This document shows positions 1 to 8,412 of a DNA stretch of 64,000 nt, piece by piece. The DNA lies in the NCBI RefSeq assembly GCF_016711335.1, contig NZ_JADJTF010000004.1, forward strand, positions 134,327 through 198,326, in the 5' to 3' direction. The notes below the pieces were generated by a model. The model had not been told where the DNA came from, did not search any database, and was given only the letters and a program-made list of their open reading frames with translations. This DNA comes from Thiofilum sp. (GTDB lineage Bacteria; Pseudomonadota; Gammaproteobacteria; Thiotrichales; Thiotrichaceae). Position 1 is the first letter of the stretch; each line of letters opens with the position of its first letter. The position numbers and the translations under genes are program-made.

Positions 1-2
1 TT

Positions 3-791
3 TCCATCAAAGTGGCGCGGTTCGTGGTGGAAGATTGCTTCAAGGGCAAGCTGATTTATTCGGGTGGTGATGACGTGCTGGCCTTCGTTTGCGTGGATGA
101 TTTGCTGCCTGCGATGACGATGCTGCGTTATCTGTATTCCGGTAAACCTGTGCCCGAATGGGTTGCTAACAGGCTGGACGCCAAGACACGCAAGCGTGTC
201 GATAGCAAAAATGGTTATCTGCTGTTGGATGGCAAACTGCTGATGACAATGGGCGAAAAAGCCGAAGCCTCTTGCGGTGCAGTGGTTGCCCACCACCAAG
301 CACCGCTTGGCTATGTTTTGCGCCAGTTACGCGCTGCCGAATCCAAAGCCAAGAATGCAGGCGGGCGTAATGCTTTTTCCCTACACGTATTCAAACGCGC
401 AGGCGGTGAAATCAGTGTGACCGACAAATGGGAACACATAGACTCTAATGGCAATAATATTGATCCAACTGGCAAAAATGCCCCCGAACTACTCGCCAAA
501 CTCATGGCAATGCTGGCTAGTGAAAAAGTTTCCCGCCGTGCAGCTTACCACTCCCTAACATGGCTAAAGCAACTACCACCACGGCCAGATAGTGAAATGC
601 TGAGAACCAATTTGGCTTACCAGTTTGGACGGCAAGGCGGCGAGCCTAATCTGGCACTTGAACTGGCTGCTTATTTTGCAACACATCATCAGGACAAACC
701 CGCTGAGGCATTGGAAAACATGCTGCTGGTGGCTGAATTTCTTGCCCGTGAAACGCGCCATGAAAAATTGAAAGGAGACGTAACGCTATGA
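3..791 (+). CDS. cmr2: Cas10/Cmr2, type III-B CRISPR large subunit, C-terminal part
   Basis: This is the 3' end of a gene that begins before the window; the frame is open from base 3. The visible part is about 262 residues. Near its start is the palm-domain motif YSGGDDVLAF, whose GGDD residues bind metal and carry the cyclic-oligoadenylate synthase activity of Cas10. The rest is the helical C-terminal region. Cmr2 forms the Cmr effector complex with Cmr3-6; target RNA binding switches on cyclic oligoadenylate production. The TGA stop overlaps the cmr3 ATG by 4 bases, so the two are probably translationally coupled. Whether the HD nuclease domain is present cannot be seen. The identity is firm from the motif and the five following cmr genes. 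Confidence 0.95.
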   Translation, partial: SIKVARFVVEDCFKGKLIYSGGDDVLAFVCVDDLLPAMTMLRYLYSGKPVPEWVANRLDAKTRKRVDSKNGYLLLDGKLLMTMGEKAEASCGAVVAHHQAPLGYVLRQLRAAESKAKNAGGRNAFSLHVFKRAGGEISVTDKWEHIDSNGNNIDPTGKNAPELLAKLMAMLASEKVSRRAAYHSLTWLKQLPPRPDSEMLRTNLAYQFGRQGGEPNLALELAAYFATHHQDKPAEALENMLLVAEFLARETRHEKLKGDVTL

Positions 792-1909
792 GCACGACTT
801 ATCGTTTTGTCAATGCGGTGGACACGATTTCCATTCGTGGCAACAAATTGTTTGGCGATGCGGGTTCACACGGTGAAAGCAACTTTCCGCCCAAACCATC
901 GGTGTTATCCGGTGCATTCCGTTCGGTGCTGTGGGTCAACAATGGCGGTGATGCAAATGCTATCCAGCAAAGCCCTTTCAGTATCACGGGTGTATTTCCA
1001 GCACGTCAGGATAAACACGGCAAGGTTGAGCTGTTTTTGCCCTTACCCGCTGATTTGTTGGTAACGGATAAGGATAAAAGCAAAGGTGAAGGTAAGGTTG
1101 TCCGCAAGCTGAAGCCACAGAAGCTGGATAGTGCAATCCAGCACAGCCAAGTTTCACAATTGCCGATGATGCCTATTTTGCGCCAAGGCAAACCCGCCAA
1201 GCCGGAAAACGGTTGGTTATTGAACCAATCTGGCATAGCTGCTTATTTGGGCGGTGAAACGCTGACTGAAACGCACATTACCAAACAGGCCGAATTGTGG
1301 GGCAAGGAATTCCGTATTGGTATCGGTTTGAACTGTGATTCCCGAACGGCTGACGAGGGCAAACTGTTTACGGTTGAACATACTGTTCCGCAACAACCAG
1401 AGAATAAGGGCATTACAGCGGGGTTAGTGGTTGGCATTGCCAATGGCGATGACTTGCCGGAATCCGGTTTCATCCGTTTGGGTGGTGATGGTCGTGCCGC
1501 CGAATTTTCCCTAACAGATGCGCCAGCCATTAACGCTATCCCCAAATCTGCCACTTTCAAACTGGTGTTACTGACCCCCGGTTTGTTTGCCAATGGCTGG
1601 CTACCCGACGGTATCGAAGAGGAAAACGGCGCATATTGGCTCAAGCTGGATGGTTTCAAAGCCCGTCTTGCCTGTGCTGCGGTTTCTCGTGCAGAAGTGG
1701 TGTCCGGCTGGGATTTGGTGAAATGGTTTCCCAAAGATGCTGAACGTACCGCACCGGCTGGCAGTGTCTATTGGTTTGACCAAGCCACGGGCGACTTCGC
1801 GGCACTCGACAAGCTGGTGACACAAGGCTTATGGGCTAAAACACCAGATAATCCACTGAACTCACGTCAAGCAGAGGGCTATAACCGCGTTCTGTTAGCT
1901 GCTTGGTAA
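788..1909 (+). CDS. cmr3: Cmr3, type III-B CRISPR RAMP protein
   Basis: The product is 373 residues, a normal Cmr3 length. Cmr3 is a RAMP (Cas5-like) subunit that pairs with Cmr2 and holds the 5' tag of the crRNA. The N-terminal stretch around residues 15-50 (RGNKLFGDAGSHGES, then PPKPSVLSGAFRS) is typical of Cmr3, and glycine-rich loops follow later (RLGGDGR near residue 230). The ATG lies inside the cmr2 stop (ATGA), with GGAGA a few bases upstream. It sits between cmr2 and cmr4 in the canonical order. Like its neighbours it is visibly GC-richer than most of the window (judged by eye, no count made). Confidence 0.93.
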   Translation: MSTTYRFVNAVDTISIRGNKLFGDAGSHGESNFPPKPSVLSGAFRSVLWVNNGGDANAIQQSPFSITGVFPARQDKHGKVELFLPLPADLLVTDKDKSKGEGKVVRKLKPQKLDSAIQHSQVSQLPMMPILRQGKPAKPENGWLLNQSGIAAYLGGETLTETHITKQAELWGKEFRIGIGLNCDSRTADEGKLFTVEHTVPQQPENKGITAGLVVGIANGDDLPESGFIRLGGDGRAAEFSLTDAPAINAIPKSATFKLVLLTPGLFANGWLPDGIEEENGAYWLKLDGFKARLACAAVSRAEVVSGWDLVKWFPKDAERTAPAGSVYWFDQATGDFAALDKLVTQGLWAKTPDNPLNSRQAEGYNRVLLAAW

Positions 1910-1929
1910 ACATCGAAAGGAATAGAATC

Positions 1930-2835
1930 ATGTTTGAACAATCCCGTTTACTGTTTTTGTACGCTGTCACGCCTGTCCATATGGGGGCTGGGCAAGCCAT
2001 TGGCGTAATCGACAACCCGATTCAGCGTGAGCGCCACACCAATCACCCGAATATGGCAGGTTCTGGTTTAAAAGGTGCAATCCGTCATCACCTGAACCGT
2101 CACGATGGTTGGAAAAATGGCATGTTAAACCGCTTGTTTGGCCCGGCAGAAAATCCTGATTTTGCAGGGGCAATCAGCTTCGGCGATGCACAACTGGTAG
2201 CTTTTCCGGTGCGTAGCCTCAAGCAAGCCTTTGTGTATGCCGTTTCCCCGGTGACATTGGCGCGGCTAAAACGCTTGGCAAATCTGGCAGGGGTAAAAGC
2301 TGATTGGGAAATCCCACCCGCTGGTTCAGACCAATGCTGTATCACCGACAACCGTGTGCTGAGCAACAGCAAACTGGTGCTAGAAGCCTTTGAATATGCT
2401 GCTGAAGAATCGACGGTCTTGAAAACCGTTGCCGCATGGCTGGCGGATAATGCCTTACCTCAAGATGCCGCCCACCAATATTTCCGCGACAAAATCAAAA
2501 CCGATCTGGTGCTGTTGCCGGATGATGCGTTCAGCCATTTTGTCGAAAATGCGACCGTGGTTGAGCCGCATGTGCGTATCAATGATGAGAGTGGTACAGC
2601 AGATGATGGCGGCTTGTTTTACACCGAAAACCTGCCACCGGAAAGCCTGTTGATTGCCCCCGTGTTTGCATCTATCGAGCGTTATGCGAAAGATAAAAAA
2701 CCTGAAGCACACATGGATGCTGGGCAGGTGATGGGCAAACTTGCCGATTCACTGGGCGATAAACTGGTGCAGGTTGGTGGTGATGCGACCACTGGGCGCG
2801 GTCAGGTTGTATTGCACTTTGCAGGGGAGAAGTAA
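1930..2835 (+). CDS. cmr4: Cmr4, type III-B backbone RAMP (Cas7-like, target RNA cleavage)
   Basis: From the ATG at 1930 the product is 301 residues. The frame is open further back to 1903, but AAAGGA at 1916-1921 lies eight bases before 1930 and decides the start. Cmr4 is the Cas7-like subunit that polymerises along the crRNA and cuts target RNA at 6-nt intervals. The N-terminus (LLFLYAVTPVHMGAGQAIG, then DNPIQRERHTNHP and GSGLKGAIRHH) matches the family closely. The aspartate of the VIDNPIQRE segment is the likely catalytic residue, by analogy with other Cmr4 proteins. A glycine-rich GGDATTGRGQV loop ends the domain. It lies 20 bases after cmr3 and three bases before cmr5. Confidence 0.94.
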   Translation: MFEQSRLLFLYAVTPVHMGAGQAIGVIDNPIQRERHTNHPNMAGSGLKGAIRHHLNRHDGWKNGMLNRLFGPAENPDFAGAISFGDAQLVAFPVRSLKQAFVYAVSPVTLARLKRLANLAGVKADWEIPPAGSDQCCITDNRVLSNSKLVLEAFEYAAEESTVLKTVAAWLADNALPQDAAHQYFRDKIKTDLVLLPDDAFSHFVENATVVEPHVRINDESGTADDGGLFYTENLPPESLLIAPVFASIERYAKDKKPEAHMDAGQVMGKLADSLGDKLVQVGGDATTGRGQVVLHFAGEK

Positions 2836-2838
2836 ACG

Positions 2839-3204
2839 ATGGCAACTTTAGACCAACAACGAGCAACCTTTGCATGGGCTGCAATCAGTGAAGTTAAGCC
2901 CAATCTAGTCAAAAAAGAATACACCAATCTGGCTAAAGCGATACCCACCATGATGATGAGTAATGGGTTGATGCAAACACTTGCTTTTTTGCAAGCCAAA
3001 AATGAAGAGCAACACCAGAAATTGTTAGCTCATATATTGAATTGGCTGGATATTCGCTTTTCGATGGGTGGGCTATCATTTGAAAAGGCAATAAATGCTT
3101 TACATTATTCTGATTCAGCAACTTATATGCAGTTAACAAACGAAACGATGGCGCTGCTACGCTGGATTCGCCAATTTGCTGATGCTCGCAAGGCAATGGG
3201 GTAA
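2839..3204 (+). CDS. cmr5: Cmr5, type III-B small subunit
   Basis: The product is 121 residues, all predicted helical, the usual size for Cmr5 (Cas11). Cmr5 subunits line the belly of the Cmr complex against the Cmr4 filament. The sequence MATLDQQRATFAWAAI, then YTNLAKAIPTMMMSNGLMQTLAFL, is characteristic: a helix with the NGLxQTLAFL segment seen in most Cmr5 proteins. The ATG follows the cmr4 stop by three bases, and the cmr4 end carries GGGGAGAAG as ribosome binding site. Base composition is more AT-rich in its second half than in cmr3 and cmr4. Confidence 0.92.
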   Translation: MATLDQQRATFAWAAISEVKPNLVKKEYTNLAKAIPTMMMSNGLMQTLAFLQAKNEEQHQKLLAHILNWLDIRFSMGGLSFEKAINALHYSDSATYMQLTNETMALLRWIRQFADARKAMG

Positions 3205-3207
3205 TTT

Positions 3208-4644
3208 ATGGGGAAAGTAAGTTTTGAAATTCCACGCTTAACCGTTCCCGATTACATTGCTGAACGAGAACAGCAAATTGAAAGGGAAACAGCACCGGGA
3301 CATAAATTCTCGATTTACTTCAAAGCCTCAACGATTACAGGAGAGGTAGATGATGGTAATGACAATAGACAAAAAAATCGCCTAAAAGAATTGGCTGATA
3401 AAGATGACTTAGCTGCTCTTGAGCGAGAAGGTATACAAAGAAGAAATGACTGGGACAAGTTGAGTTCTGGCAAAAGCAAAGCTCTTGGTCAAACATTGAA
3501 AGTGCCTCTGGTCTCGATTGAGCAAATCACAGCATTACGCCAACGCCAACAGGCTTTGGTTTCCCTTGCCGCCGTCGATACGAAATTGTCACTTGAAGCC
3601 GAAGCCACTTCATCATTGGCAACCGGCATGGGCATGGAGCATCCGCTGGAGAATGGTTTTGCTTTCTTGAACCCTTACGGATTGCCATATCTACCCGGTA
3701 GTAGCATCAAAGGCGTGTTGCGCCGTGCAGCAGAAGAACTGGCTTTTGATGAAAATAGTCAATTCGATATACTTGATGTTTGGTTTTTATTTGGGTTTGA
3801 AGGTGCAGCCGGTAGTTGGTGGTCTTTAACCGGCAAAGAGAAACAGGCTCTCAGTGATGAGCAAAAGCAGCGACGGGCAGAGTCAAAACAACAGTTTGAT
3901 GCTCATTTACTGGCTTTGGTAAACAAACCTAAATTGGTCAGTTTTATTAAGAAAGTAGTACCCGAAGGTAAGGAGCAGAATGACTTTGTAGCAGCCCCCC
4001 AGAGTTTTCTGCAAAAACTGGATGGGATTAGACAAAAATTATCTTTAGGTGGCGCATTGACATTCTGGGATGCCATTCCCGAATTGGCAGGCAATACGAT
4101 GGGGATGGATGTGATGACCCCACATTACGGGGATTACTATCAAGGCAACGGCACACCCCACGATGCTGGCAGCCCCAACCCGATTGTGTTTATGGTCATT
4201 CCAGCCAAGTCCAAATTTACCTTTCACGTAACAGCGGATACGTACCGCTTGAAAGAGGTGCAGAACTGGCAGGCATTGATGCAAACAGCCTTTGAGCACG
4301 CTTTCAAATGGCTTGGCTTTGGTGCGAAAACAGCGGTAGGTTATGGAGCGATGCGGGATATTAATAAATCCGCCAACTCTCAGGCTAAAACACAGCAAGC
4401 CGCGATTATTGCCGAATCCGAACCCGAAATCTGGGCGGGTGCAAAAATCAAATTCAACCGCGCTAATGGCACGTTGACTGTTGAGAAAAGCGGCAAAACC
4501 GCTAATGCACTCAAGCCAAAAGGCGAAGAACTGCTGAATACGCTTGCCCCTGCTATCAAACAAAAAGTGATGAGCAATCAGTTTGTGAAAGTGAATGCGT
4601 ATGTGCAAGATAAAGAACTGGTAAAAATTGAGATTCAAGGATAA
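3208..4644 (+). CDS. cmr6: Cmr6, type III-B RAMP, unusually long
   Basis: Cmr6 caps the 3' end of crRNA in the Cmr complex. This product has 478 residues, while most Cmr6 proteins I know of are about 250-350. The RAMP core is clear near residues 135-175: GMGMEHPLENGFAFLNPYGLPYLPGSSIKGVLRRAAEE, with the glycine-rich GSSIKGVLR loop. A later part reads TPHYGDYYQGN, then a C-terminal GFGAKTAVGYGAM loop. Extra length comes from a charged N-terminal segment of about 120 residues and a C-terminal tail after residue 395 with a possible small beta domain. It begins three bases after cmr5 and ends just before the CARF-HEPN gene. Confidence 0.92.
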   Translation: MGKVSFEIPRLTVPDYIAEREQQIERETAPGHKFSIYFKASTITGEVDDGNDNRQKNRLKELADKDDLAALEREGIQRRNDWDKLSSGKSKALGQTLKVPLVSIEQITALRQRQQALVSLAAVDTKLSLEAEATSSLATGMGMEHPLENGFAFLNPYGLPYLPGSSIKGVLRRAAEELAFDENSQFDILDVWFLFGFEGAAGSWWSLTGKEKQALSDEQKQRRAESKQQFDAHLLALVNKPKLVSFIKKVVPEGKEQNDFVAAPQSFLQKLDGIRQKLSLGGALTFWDAIPELAGNTMGMDVMTPHYGDYYQGNGTPHDAGSPNPIVFMVIPAKSKFTFHVTADTYRLKEVQNWQALMQTAFEHAFKWLGFGAKTAVGYGAMRDINKSANSQAKTQQAAIIAESEPEIWAGAKIKFNRANGTLTVEKSGKTANALKPKGEELLNTLAPAIKQKVMSNQFVKVNAYVQDKELVKIEIQG

Positions 4645-4648
4645 ACGC

Positions 4649-6094
4649 ATGCGCCTAATCACCTTCCTCGGCACGGGCAACTACGCTGAAACCCGTTACG
4701 CTTTCAACGGGCAGGAATGCCAAACCCGTTACGTTGCCGCCGCGTTGGCAACCTTTCTGCAAGCCGATGAGATCACCGTGCTGGCAACGGAACAAGCGTA
4801 TGCTTCACACGCGCAGGGCTTAACCGAAGAATTGGAGCACTTGCAACTGCCGCACCCGACCATTCGCCGTATTCCATCCGGCGGCAACACCGAAGAGTTG
4901 TGGCAACAATTCTCGATCATTAGCGAGGCGGTGACAGCGGGGAACGTGGCGCATGTCAGTTTCGACATTACCCACGGTTTTCGCGCTCAACCGTTTTTTG
5001 CCGCTGCCGTTATCAACTACCTACGCTCGACGCTCGATACTGTGCCTGCGATGCAAGCCTTTTACGGGGAGTGGCGCAAGGATGAAGCCACCTCACCGAT
5101 TTGGGACATCAGCACCTTCATTGGGCTGCTCAACTGGTCAAGCAGCCTGCAAAGTTTCATGAAAACTGGGCATGGCGCAGGTTTGGCAACGCTGGCAAAA
5201 CAGGAAAATGCGACCATCCAAAAGGCAGGGCAAGGCAAACGCCCGACAACGCTGGCGAGTTTGGCAGATTCCATCCGTGCCTTTTCGGACAATATTTCCA
5301 CCGTGCGTGTGCCGCAAATCATCACCAGCAAAGAACGTGGTAGTGCCAGCGATGTACTCGCCAAAATTGAGCAAAGCAAAACCGAAGTACAGACCCATTT
5401 CAGACCATTGTTTCCGGTGCTGGAACAGTTGCAAGCTAAGCTAAGAAAAATTCCAGCCGACACCTTGTTTAGCCCAGAGGGGCATCGGGCAATGTTAGAG
5501 CTGGCTAAATTATATGTCAGCTACGAGCGCTTCCCGGAAGCCGCGATTGTATTGCGCGAGGGCTGGGTTTCGTTGTATGCAGCCAAGGACAGAAGCTTAG
5601 AAGAGTTGCTAAGCAAACCAGAGCGGACTGCAACTGAAATCCGTTGGCAAGAGGCTGAAAATGAAAAGAAGAATCCCAACGGACGCGCTGATCTATTAGG
5701 CAATGTCCGAAACGACATCCAACACGGTGGCTTCCGCACTGCCCCAACCCCTGCTAAAGCCTTGATAGACCATTTAGAAAAGTTACTGAGCGCGTTTGCA
5801 GCCAAATTAGGCGTTGACCATCAGGAAAACAGTTATCCCGCCTATTCTGAGAAAACTGATGAGAATGTAAGTCCTCAACAGGCTAGCCTGCCAGCGGGTT
5901 ATTTGGCCGCCTTGATGATCGGCGAGAAAGTAGCACAGGGATTTCAGGTGGTTATTGAGGAAATTAACAATCAGGGCGGTCAAGGGCATGTACTGCATCA
6001 ACGGACTGAAGGGCGCAAGTTTATTATTGGAACCAATGATAAAAACCTGATTATGGCTGTGCATTCTCACTTGGCAGTGAGAAAAGCATTTTAG
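4649..6094 (+). CDS. CARF-HEPN ribonuclease, Csx1/Csm6-like (TM1812 family)
   Basis: The frame is open from 4628, but AAGG at 4637-4640 is correctly placed for the ATG at 4649, giving 481 residues. The N-terminus RLITFLGTGNY, with the following 'YVAAAL' helix, is the CARF fold of the TM1812/Csx2 family, which binds cyclic oligoadenylate. RNDIQH at residues 354-359 (R-x4-H) is the HEPN ribonuclease motif. The protein should be a cyclic-oligoadenylate-activated RNase of the type III response. A further segment of about 85 residues lies after the usual end of HEPN and ends in KFIIGTNDKNLIMAVHSHLAVRKAF; I do not recognise it. The gene starts five bases after cmr6 stops, so it is part of the cmr operon. 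Confidence 0.88.
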   Translation: MRLITFLGTGNYAETRYAFNGQECQTRYVAAALATFLQADEITVLATEQAYASHAQGLTEELEHLQLPHPTIRRIPSGGNTEELWQQFSIISEAVTAGNVAHVSFDITHGFRAQPFFAAAVINYLRSTLDTVPAMQAFYGEWRKDEATSPIWDISTFIGLLNWSSSLQSFMKTGHGAGLATLAKQENATIQKAGQGKRPTTLASLADSIRAFSDNISTVRVPQIITSKERGSASDVLAKIEQSKTEVQTHFRPLFPVLEQLQAKLRKIPADTLFSPEGHRAMLELAKLYVSYERFPEAAIVLREGWVSLYAAKDRSLEELLSKPERTATEIRWQEAENEKKNPNGRADLLGNVRNDIQHGGFRTAPTPAKALIDHLEKLLSAFAAKLGVDHQENSYPAYSEKTDENVSPQQASLPAGYLAALMIGEKVAQGFQVVIEEINNQGGQGHVLHQRTEGRKFIIGTNDKNLIMAVHSHLAVRKAF

Positions 6095-6121
6095 CTCGCT
6101 AGTTTAAATATCCGTTTGCAA

Positions 6122-6249
6122 CCGCGCCGTTTCCTGCAAGTGCTAGTAGGCCCGCGCCAAGTTTGTGGATTGAACAGCAATGACGGGTGGTGCGGCTGTT
6201 GGCTCAGCAACAATCTACCCTATTAGTCTTGGATGAAGTGCAAAAGGGA
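6122..6249 (+). pseudogene. Relic of a DUF4143-type AAA ATPase gene
   Basis: No intact reading frame exists here. The frame at 6122-6163 reads PRRFLQVLVGPRQV, which is the start of the P-loop region (RRxLQVLxGPRQVGKTT) of the AAA ATPases that carry a C-terminal DUF4143 domain. In another frame, 6223-6246 reads LVLDEVQK, the Walker B motif of the same family. The Walker A lysine and the stretch between the motifs are lost, so only about 130 bases of a decayed, frameshifted gene remain. It separates the cmr operon from the csx16 module. The identification rests on two short motifs in the right order. Confidence 0.6.
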
Positions 6250-6357
6250 CAGGCGGTGTGCCGCTAGAGGTGTTTTTGACCACACCGGTGGCTGGATGGT
6301 TTTAGCTTACCGAAAGCTAAACGCTTTATATGAGTTTTATTATAAAAAGGGGCTGTT

Positions 6358-6648
6358 ATGACCACTTATTTTATTTCGCGTCATCCGGGGGCTGTTGATT
6401 GGGCCGAGTCAGAGGGTTTTCATGTTGATGAGCGTTTGGCGCATTTTGATGTGAATATTGTCCAACTCGGCGACCGTATTTTGGGCACGTTACCCATTAA
6501 TTTGGTGGCGGAGGTCAACGCCCGTGGTGGCACGTATTATCATTTAACGTTGGAATTACCTGCTGATGCTCGTGGTAAGGAATTATCAGCCGAGGATATG
6601 CGCACCTATGGAGCGCGACTAGAAGGCTACTCCGCCCAAAAACTTTAA
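6358..6648 (+). CDS. csx16: Csx16 (VVA1548 family), probable ring nuclease
   Basis: The product is 96 residues, normal for Csx16. The start MTTYFISRHPGAVDWAE, then LGTLPINLVAEVNARGG and YYHLTLELP, are the conserved blocks of this type III accessory family (TIGR02620). Recent work groups Csx16 with ring nucleases that degrade cyclic oligoadenylate and so switch off the CARF effectors; I rely on that report and see no separate catalytic proof here. A good ribosome site (AAAGGGG) lies six bases upstream of ATG. It is followed nine bases later by the Card1-like gene, so signal removal and signal response are encoded together. Confidence 0.88.
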   Translation: MTTYFISRHPGAVDWAESEGFHVDERLAHFDVNIVQLGDRILGTLPINLVAEVNARGGTYYHLTLELPADARGKELSAEDMRTYGARLEGYSAQKL

Positions 6649-6657
6649 GGCATAACT

Positions 6658-7815
6658 ATGAATATCCATATTTGTTTGGTCTCTGATCAACTTTTAGCAA
6701 ATTATATCCCTGTCTTAATGGCAAAGCCCGACCAAGTACATTTGGTTAGCTCCATATACGTAACTAAAAAGGGTCTAACAGACCGTTTTGAAAGGTTGCT
6801 GAGGCAGCAGGGTTTTGTAGTGGTTCGCCATGAAGCAATGCCAGATGCGACGATAGCCGCTATTCGTGATTATGCTAACGCCTTATGGCATACCATTAAC
6901 GAGAAACTTCCGAATGCCCAAATTACGCTGAATATCACGGGTGGAAATAAGTTGATGGTGTTAGGTATGTCGGAGGTGTTTAATGGTGCTGTAGAAAAAG
7001 TGATTTATACCGATACCTTACATCACTGTATTGAAAACCTGCATGATCAATCCAAAGAATCCCTGCTTTCAGTACTGGACATTAAGCAATATTTACAAGC
7101 ATATGGCATTAAATATCTTAGTGCCGAGTCCGATAAGACTGATTGGCTTGAAAAAGTATTAGCACGTAAAACCATCACCAAATATCTTGCTGAACAATCG
7201 CCTGTGTTAGATTCATTTATTGGTATACTCAACTATTTAGCTCAACAAGCTTTAGCCAAGGATAAACACGATCTGATGTTATCACAGCCCTTGCAGTGTC
7301 TTGATAGAACTCCGAACAAATTATGGCGCGAAGCTTTGCTGAAACTGCAAAATGCTAGTTTATTGCTCTGGGATGGTGATAAAGAAATTACTTTTCTTGA
7401 TATGGAGCGTACTCGCTACTTAGGAGGCATTTGGCTAGAAGAGTATGTCTATTTTATAGCGCGTGATGCTGCACCGGAGCATGTTGCCGGTGGGGTGAAA
7501 ATCAACTGGGATACTAGTCGCCAATCGACTAATGAACTAGACGTGATTTTAGTTCATCGCAATCGGATGTTAGTTATTGAGTGTAAAACTTTGAAGTTCG
7601 GTAATAATGAGCAAAAAGAGAGCGATATGGTTTATAAAATAAGTGACTTGGGTGATGAGTTAAGAGGTTTATTCGGCAAAACATGGCTAGTTAGTGCTAG
7701 AGAACCTAATGACGTGATAAAAGAGCGAGCCAAAAGTAGATCACTAGAGATTATTGCAGCGGGCGACTTGAGAAATCTGCGCCAGAAGGTTTTGCAATGG
7801 ATGCAGGCTAACTAA
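6658..7815 (+). CDS. Card1/Can2-type CARF nuclease
   Basis: The 385-residue protein has an N-terminal CARF domain (about 1-150) with the signature ITGGNK at residues 93-98, a linker with a winged-helix look, and a C-terminal PD-(D/E)XK nuclease. Candidate metal-site residues are E261 or E262, D295 (in NELDVIL), E308 and K310 (VIECKT). Card1 and Can2 are cyclic-tetra-adenylate-activated nucleases that cut single-stranded DNA and/or RNA or nick DNA. The length and domain order match. The gene lies between csx16 and the small membrane protein. Its AT-rich composition differs from cmr3-cmr4, which suggests that this module joined separately. Confidence 0.88.
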   Translation: MNIHICLVSDQLLANYIPVLMAKPDQVHLVSSIYVTKKGLTDRFERLLRQQGFVVVRHEAMPDATIAAIRDYANALWHTINEKLPNAQITLNITGGNKLMVLGMSEVFNGAVEKVIYTDTLHHCIENLHDQSKESLLSVLDIKQYLQAYGIKYLSAESDKTDWLEKVLARKTITKYLAEQSPVLDSFIGILNYLAQQALAKDKHDLMLSQPLQCLDRTPNKLWREALLKLQNASLLLWDGDKEITFLDMERTRYLGGIWLEEYVYFIARDAAPEHVAGGVKINWDTSRQSTNELDVILVHRNRMLVIECKTLKFGNNEQKESDMVYKISDLGDELRGLFGKTWLVSAREPNDVIKERAKSRSLEIIAAGDLRNLRQKVLQWMQAN

Positions 7816-7890
7816 CAAGCTTGTTATTGCCGCTTTTTCCTCCCGTTTGCGGCATGATTTTGGGTTAAGTTACCAAAAGAGTGCAAGTTG

Positions 7891-8412
7891 ATGCTGCTTA
7901 GGTTTATTCAAGAGGTGTTAGATCCTATTGGTATTGTGATCGGTTTGGTGTTGGCGATTCCGGTCTTTTCTACTTGGTATCAGGTGGTGTGGGGGGAGCG
8001 CCGTCGGTATCGTCATTATTTGCAAGCGATTCGTAATGCTCCGGGTCAGCGTCCAGCGATTTTAATTGTGGATTTATTGCCCGGTCGCAATATTCGGGCG
8101 GCGGTGGAGAATTATTGTCAGCAACAGGAGGGTTTACGGGGTATTCCGCGTGAACGGATTTTTTGTGTACAGCAAGATGGTTTAGGTCTGGAGGCTGTTG
8201 ATCATTTTAGGGGGGTGATACGGGGGCATGTGGGGGAGCTTTATGCTCAAGGGGTGGATCGTATTCATTATTTTCATGCAGGACCTAGTATGGCGGCGGC
8301 GATGGTGGGGGCGGAGTTGGGGAATGGGTGTGCGGTGTGGTTGTATCATTTTGAGGGGGGTGGTTATCAGGCGTTGGGGTTGTTGAGGTTGTCGCCAACT
8401 TTGTATCGGTAG
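7891..8412 (+). CDS. Small membrane protein with SAVED-like sensor domain, type III accessory
   Basis: The ATG at 7891 is preferred over the TTG one codon earlier; the product is 173 residues. One hydrophobic helix spans residues 10-34 and is followed by basic residues (GERRRYRHY), so the rest is probably cytoplasmic. Residues 54-173 form an alpha/beta domain that ends with RIHYFHAGPSMAAAMVGAELG, then WLYHFEGGGYQALGLL. This pattern (strand, PS/PA, helix with G, strand, Y) resembles the C-terminal half of SAVED domains, which bind cyclic oligonucleotides. It directly follows the Card1-like gene and precedes the array leader. Inference: a membrane-acting effector gated by cyclic oligoadenylate, in concept like Cam1 but with a different sensor. 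I do not assign a named family. Confidence 0.6.
   Translation: MLLRFIQEVLDPIGIVIGLVLAIPVFSTWYQVVWGERRRYRHYLQAIRNAPGQRPAILIVDLLPGRNIRAAVENYCQQQEGLRGIPRERIFCVQQDGLGLEAVDHFRGVIRGHVGELYAQGVDRIHYFHAGPSMAAAMVGAELGNGCAVWLYHFEGGGYQALGLLRLSPTLYR

Noticed and set aside
1243..1734. 163-codon minus-strand frame opposite cmr3
   Set aside because: Serine- and proline-rich translation typical of a GC-rich antisense frame; cmr3 is certain here.
4045..4680. 211-codon minus-strand frame opposite cmr6
   Set aside because: It is a shadow of the real cmr6 frame, with no protein-like features or ribosome site; other long antisense frames opposite cmr3, putA and the IlvD-type gene were left out for the same reason.
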